From: a bacterium
GTDB lineage: Bacteria > Verrucomicrobiota > Verrucomicrobiae > Opitutales > Opitutaceae
Assembly: GCA_021780625.1 (NCBI GenBank)
Contig: JAJXYI010000022.1
Span: forward strand, 1-18,467
DNA length: 18,467 nt
Reading direction: 5' to 3'
The position numbers and the translations under genes are program-made. The notes below the pieces were generated by a model. It saw only the letters and a program-made list of their open reading frames with translations. It was not told the origin of the DNA and ran no database searches. Below are positions 15,918 to 18,467 of this stretch, one piece after another; position 1 is the stretch's first letter, and each line of letters begins with the position of its first letter.

Positions 15918-17234
15918 TCAGGCGTTCGGGTGCGGCCGGTCGCTCACGCAGGAGTCGAACAGGCGGGCGAGTTCCGCGGTGAGATATTCGGACGTCATCG
16001 GCCGGAACACATCGGCGTCGAACGGCTGGTAGTTGCGTGCCTGGGGCTGCATGAACCAGCCCTCGAGCACCTCGGCCGAAAGGCGCTCGATGTGCTCGGG
16101 GCCGTTGAAGGTCCACAACCGGCCTGCCTTGACCTGCCGCGTGAAGGTGGAGACGAGGCTGTTGTTGTGGAACACGAGGAGCATCGGGCGCCGCGCGAGG
16201 ATGTAGGGAAAAATCTTGGACGCCGAGTAGGTCGGGTCGTTGGAGCCGACGCCGACCAGCGCGTCGGCATGGGTCAGGTAGTGCAATGCGTCGAAATAGG
16301 GCACGCGGTAGCAATGCTCCTCGACATAGTCGGCCACCCCGACCTCGCGTGCGACCGGCATCGCCCATTCGTGGCCGAGGGGCGGCGGGGCATAGTCCGT
16401 CCCGATGAAATGGAAGCGATGGCGGGAGGCGTTTTGGGGATCAATCTCGAGGTACCGTTTGAAGGCGCGGAAGATGACGTTCATCGAGAAGCGCATGTCC
16501 GGACCGCAGCGACCGGTGTAGACATAGTGGAAACGGCCGTCCTCGAAATCGATCAGGGGATTGTTCGGCTTGTGCTTTCGTGCCAGATCGAAATCCGCTT
16601 CTGAGGCCCCGAAGGGCATGACCGAGACCTTGGCGGGGTCGAACCACGGGTAATACCGGGCGAGCATGGGGCCGTAGGACTGGGAGACGGCGACGATGGC
16701 GGACGTTTCGCGAAGCACGCGGCCCTCGTGGCGGCGTGCGGTGAGCTGGCTGAGGAAAAACTTCAGGCGGCCTCCGGGCGGGAGGGTGCGCGTCTCGCGG
16801 TAATAGTCGTTTCTCCAGGGATCCTGGTAATCGAGGACGAAGGGCACTCCGAACCTGCGTTTCCAGCGTGGTCCGAGGGTGAAGGCGCTGAACTGCGTGG
16901 TGCTGAAGAATACCAGGTCGAAGGGCTCCGCGGCGAGCAGCTGCTCGCCGGCTTGGGCGAGCGCGCGACCGCAGCGCCACCATAGGTTGCCCACTCCGGC
17001 CCAGCGTGTGTAACGGGCGGGGATGCCGCGGACCCGCACGACGCGAATGTCCTCGGGGTAGGTCTCCTGGAGCAGGGGATCGAGCACGGCGCCCTCGACC
17101 GACTCGGGTTCGAGCGCCAGTACGACCGGTTCCCAGCCATGCCTGTGGTAAAAGGGTAGGCCCAGTCGGACCCGTTGCATGTCGGGGGCGTTTACGGGAG
17201 CCCAATGAGGGGAGACGATGAGGACGCGGCGCAT
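15918..17234 (-). CDS. GT4-like glycosyltransferase
   Basis: A 438-residue GT-B-fold glycosyltransferase, probably moving a nucleotide sugar onto a surface polysaccharide or related acceptor. The N-terminal Rossmann half starts MRRVLIVSPHWAPVNAPD and includes DYQDPWRNDYY (135-145), frequent in this group of bacterial transferases. The hinge is near VSQSYGPML (183-191), and the C-terminal half shows FHYVYTGRCG (235-244) and the donor-site-like block YSASKIFPYILARRPMLLV (336-354). The usual SK-x-x-E-Y motif reads SKIFPY here, with Pro343 where the donor-binding glutamate is normal. The ATG at 17234 is chosen because homology starts there; upstream in-frame sequence is low-complexity and runs toward the terminator of the next gene. 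It lies directly upstream of the GNAT gene. Confidence 0.87.
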   Translation of the reverse strand: MRRVLIVSPHWAPVNAPDMQRVRLGLPFYHRHGWEPVVLALEPESVEGAVLDPLLQETYPEDIRVVRVRGIPARYTRWAGVGNLWWRCGRALAQAGEQLLAAEPFDLVFFSTTQFSAFTLGPRWKRRFGVPFVLDYQDPWRNDYYRETRTLPPGGRLKFFLSQLTARRHEGRVLRETSAIVAVSQSYGPMLARYYPWFDPAKVSVMPFGASEADFDLARKHKPNNPLIDFEDGRFHYVYTGRCGPDMRFSMNVIFRAFKRYLEIDPQNASRHRFHFIGTDYAPPPLGHEWAMPVAREVGVADYVEEHCYRVPYFDALHYLTHADALVGVGSNDPTYSASKIFPYILARRPMLLVFHNNSLVSTFTRQVKAGRLWTFNGPEHIERLSAEVLEGWFMQPQARNYQPFDADVFRPMTSEYLTAELARLFDSCVSDRPHPNA

Positions 17235-17345
17235 GAGACTTGCGGTGGGGGTCGGGGATGGCCGCGCGCTGCGGCCAGGCGCAAGATCGGACCAGCAAAC
17301 TGCTCCCTGCTCAAGCAGCCTTTGAAGGGCGCACCCCGGAAAAGG

Positions 17346-17382
17346 CGAAGGCCGCCCCCCCTTTTCGGGAGGACGGCCTTCG
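17346..17382 (-). terminator. Hairpin terminator downstream of the TonB-domain gene
   Basis: CGAAGGCCG at 17346-17354 pairs exactly with CGGCCTTCG at 17374-17382 (9 bp), and the 19-nt loop contains CCC/GGG bases that can extend the pairing. It lies 38 bp past the stop of the minus-strand TonB-domain gene; on that strand the stem is followed by CCTTTTCC, a short T-run. It would separate that transcript from the glycosyltransferase gene downstream. Confidence 0.7.
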
Positions 17383-17419
17383 GAAGGCGGCGCGCTTATC
17401 TGTCGCGCCGCGGGACGTC

Positions 17420-17788
17420 TCAGGACGAGACGATCTTGACGGGCAGCACCACGGGAGTGGCGACCGGTTTCCCGTTGAGGGAAGCCGGCTCGAACTTCCA
17501 TTCGCTCACCGCCGTACGAAGGGCGGAAGCGAGGTCGTCACTGGTGCCGGAGGGAACGCTGATGTTTTTCGGCGTGCCGGTGGCGTCCACGACAAAGTGG
17601 ACCTTGACGACGGTGGCTGAGTAGTCGCCCCGGACGTCCGGGGAAACCACTGCGATGGGCTTGGGAAGGCCCGTGCGGGCGGCGTAGGAATCGACGTAGG
17701 CCTGCTCGTAGGTCGTCGCCGCGTGAAGGGCGACGGTGGCGCAGAGGCAGGTGGCGGCGAGTATCGGGAGTCTGGCGATCTTATTCAT
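17420..17788 (-). CDS. Small exported TonB C-terminal domain protein
   Basis: A 122-residue protein with a signal peptide (about 1-23, ending ALHAAT) followed by a TonB C-terminal-like domain (about 40-120). Recognisable family pieces are GLPKPIAVVSPDVRG (40-54), KVHFVVDATGTPKNISV (62-78), ALRTAVSEWKFEPASLNGKPV (89-109) and LPVKIV (115-120). Classical TonB contacts outer-membrane receptors and spans the periplasm from an N-terminal anchor via a proline-rich linker. Here the linker is absent and the hydrophobic N-terminus looks cleavable, so it may be a free periplasmic protein rather than an energy transducer. No exbB, exbD or receptor gene is nearby. The ATG at 17788 starts the signal peptide; a GGAG lies 10 nt before it inside a hairpin. 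A terminator hairpin follows. Confidence 0.85.
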   Translation of the reverse strand: MNKIARLPILAATCLCATVALHAATTYEQAYVDSYAARTGLPKPIAVVSPDVRGDYSATVVKVHFVVDATGTPKNISVPSGTSDDLASALRTAVSEWKFEPASLNGKPVATPVVLPVKIVSS

Positions 17789-17798
17789 GACGTATGAA

Positions 17799-17816
17799 CT
17801 CCGTGGTGACACGGAG
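17799..17816 (-). promoter_or_regulatory. Hairpin covering the SD of the TonB-domain gene
   Basis: CTCCGTG (17799-17805) and CACGGAG (17810-17816) form a perfect 7-bp stem with a 4-nt loop. Read on the minus strand, the downstream arm contains the GGAG that would serve as SD, 10 nt before the start codon. Folding would mask it, so translational control is possible; the structure is seen, the function inferred. Confidence 0.45.
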
Positions 17817-18262
17817 CGTTGATTTTTTCCGTTGTTGTTGAGCGCCGCCCGTCTACCGGCCGGGATGGCCGCAAGACGTGCGACGATTGGACGCCGCCGC
17901 GGATTGCTTCGCTGCGCGTCCAAAGTCTTTCGTTTCAGGGCCGGGTCTGCGCGGGTAGAACACAGGCTCCGTTTCGAAAGCTCGCCGGACTCCTTGGATG
18001 ATGTGAATGAACGGGTCCCCACAGGGACCTTGGCTTGCGCGTAGGTCTACCCTTCAAGCATTCCCCGTGCCAGGGCATCGGGTCCGACCGGCCAGCGTAC
18101 GGCGCTCCGGGTCATGAACGGATTACCGCACGGCGCATGGAAACGGTCATGACGTCTCCGATTCGTTGGCGCGTTCGGTGGGTCACGAGGAATCATGACA
18201 CACGGTCGCACACGTTCGTCACGCGTGGATTGCGGTTGGGTGACGAGCGGGCAACAACCGCG
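17817..18262. other. Non-coding region upstream of the TonB-domain gene
   Basis: This gap of about 450 bp separates the small FeoB-linked gene from the TonB-domain gene, both on the minus strand. Short open frames here have no signal, domain or consistent codon pattern. It holds a long hairpin at 17887-17923 (listed separately), a 6-bp stem with tetraloop at 18014-18029 (GGTCCC-CACA-GGGACC), and a weaker stem at 18217-18245 (CGTCAC/GTGACG) just past the small gene. One of these may end the upstream transcript. No clear promoter motif is seen. Confidence 0.5.
17887..17923 (-). other. Long hairpin between the feo tail and the TonB-domain gene
   Basis: TTGGACGC at 17887-17894 and GCGTCCAA at 17916-17923 are exact inverse copies. 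Inside them, on the minus strand, a second 6-bp stem with one mismatch can form across one bulged G, leaving an 8-nt loop. No T-run follows on the minus strand. It may be a leader structure of the TonB-domain gene, which starts 98 nt further on, a Rho-type end of the upstream operon, or part of a small RNA. Confidence 0.4.
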
Positions 18263-18424
18263 TCAGCTGCGGTGGGGCTTCCGGTGCGCCAGTCTGCGCG
18301 CGGATGTTCCCGCGGCGCAGCCACCGCACGAGCCGCCCTTGCGGCCGAAAGTGTGTCTGAGCCACCACAGGCCCGCGAAGGCGACGATCAGCGCGGCGAC
18401 GACGGTTTGAAGGGTCTGGTTCAT
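18263..18424 (-). CDS. Small FeoB-associated Cys-rich membrane protein
   Basis: A 53-residue protein: an N-terminal membrane helix (about 5-22, MNQTLQTVVAALIVAFAGLW), a basic turn WLRHTFGRKG, and then GSCGGC with Cys33 and Cys36, ending in a basic tail. This layout of one helix plus a short cytosolic C-x2-C segment is that of the small cysteine-rich proteins often found right after feoB; their role is not well established but is thought to relate to Fe(II) transport or redox handling. It has one of the best SD sequences in the window (AGGAAG, 3 nt before the ATG) and starts 7 nt after the preceding stop, so it is clearly translationally linked to it. Typical relatives carry more cysteines than the two seen here. 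Confidence 0.75.
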   Translation of the reverse strand: MNQTLQTVVAALIVAFAGLWWLRHTFGRKGGSCGGCAAGTSARRLAHRKPHRS

Positions 18425-18431
18425 GAGCTTC

Positions 18432-18467
18432 CTATAACCCGGCCAGGTGTCCGAGTTGATAGACGAC
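18432..18467 (-). CDS. feoB: Partial C-terminus, probably FeoB ferrous iron transporter
   Basis: Only the last 11 codons and a TAG stop are inside the window, reading VVYQLGHLAGL. The end of FeoB, a GTPase-linked Fe(II) permease of the inner membrane, often reads similarly (a VYQ-x-G-x-x-x-G-L-like membrane-helix tail). The identity is supported mainly by that tail and by the small C-x2-C membrane protein gene directly downstream. The rest of the gene lies beyond the right edge. Confidence 0.6.
   Translation of the reverse strand, partial: VVYQLGHLAGL

Noticed and set aside
17789..18022. Upstream extension of the TonB-domain protein to an earlier in-frame start
   Set aside because: The extra 78 residues are basic and low-complexity, would bury the signal peptide internally, and cross the hairpins seen in the leader.
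18195..18410. Plus-strand 71-residue open frame at the right edge
   Set aside because: It overlaps antisense to the 53-residue membrane protein, which has an SD, a helix, a C-x2-C motif and tight linkage to the upstream gene; the plus-strand frame has none of these.

Overview
This is a GC-rich bacterial chromosome segment that most resembles an Opitutaceae-like member of Verrucomicrobiota. That placement is inference. It rests on the high GC content, several exported glycoside hydrolases with Bacteroidota/Verrucomicrobiota-style architectures, a short exported TonB C-terminal-domain protein, and start codons that mostly lack a clear Shine-Dalgarno (SD) sequence. No rRNA, tRNA, CRISPR array, phage gene or transposase was found.

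Layout. Positions 85-2712 (+) encode a membrane-bound hybrid-less sensor histidine kinase whose start lies inside a perfect 11-bp inverted repeat. Convergent to it, 2750-3955 (-) encodes a cellobiose/mannobiose 2-epimerase of the AGE family. Upstream of that, 4199-4714 (-) encodes a YchJ-family SEC-C protein. Divergent from it, 4827-5402 (+) encodes an exported cysteine-rich protein that I do not recognise.

The carbohydrate core runs from 5615 to 14695. An apparent two-gene operon on the minus strand encodes an exported GH27 alpha-galactosidase (10624-8531), followed 18 bp later by an exported GalA-type GH2 beta-galactosidase (8512-5615). A divergent plus-strand pair encodes an APC-family amino acid permease (10996-12498) and an exported GH3 beta-glycosidase (12593-14695). 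Together with the epimerase, these hydrolases suggest use of galactose-decorated oligosaccharides such as galactomannan or raffinose-type sugars. No sugar transporter, sugar regulator or polysaccharide lyase is visible in the window.

After a spacer holding a repeat-like element (14711-14854), the minus strand carries a GNAT acetyltransferase (15889-15017) directly downstream of a GT4-like glycosyltransferase (17234-15918), then a small exported TonB-C-terminal protein (17788-17420) with a clear hairpin downstream. At the right edge are a 53-residue membrane protein with a C-x2-C motif (18424-18263, too short for a 60-residue ORF cutoff) and, just upstream of it, the last 11 residues of what is most likely FeoB (18467-18432). 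Together they look like the tail of a ferrous iron uptake operon.

I did not find a clearly new multi-gene system. The observations most worth a second look are the cysteine-rich exported protein, the small FeoB-linked protein, the start-site hairpins on the kinase and TonB genes, the long hairpin at 17887-17923, and the repeat-like element after the GH3 gene.
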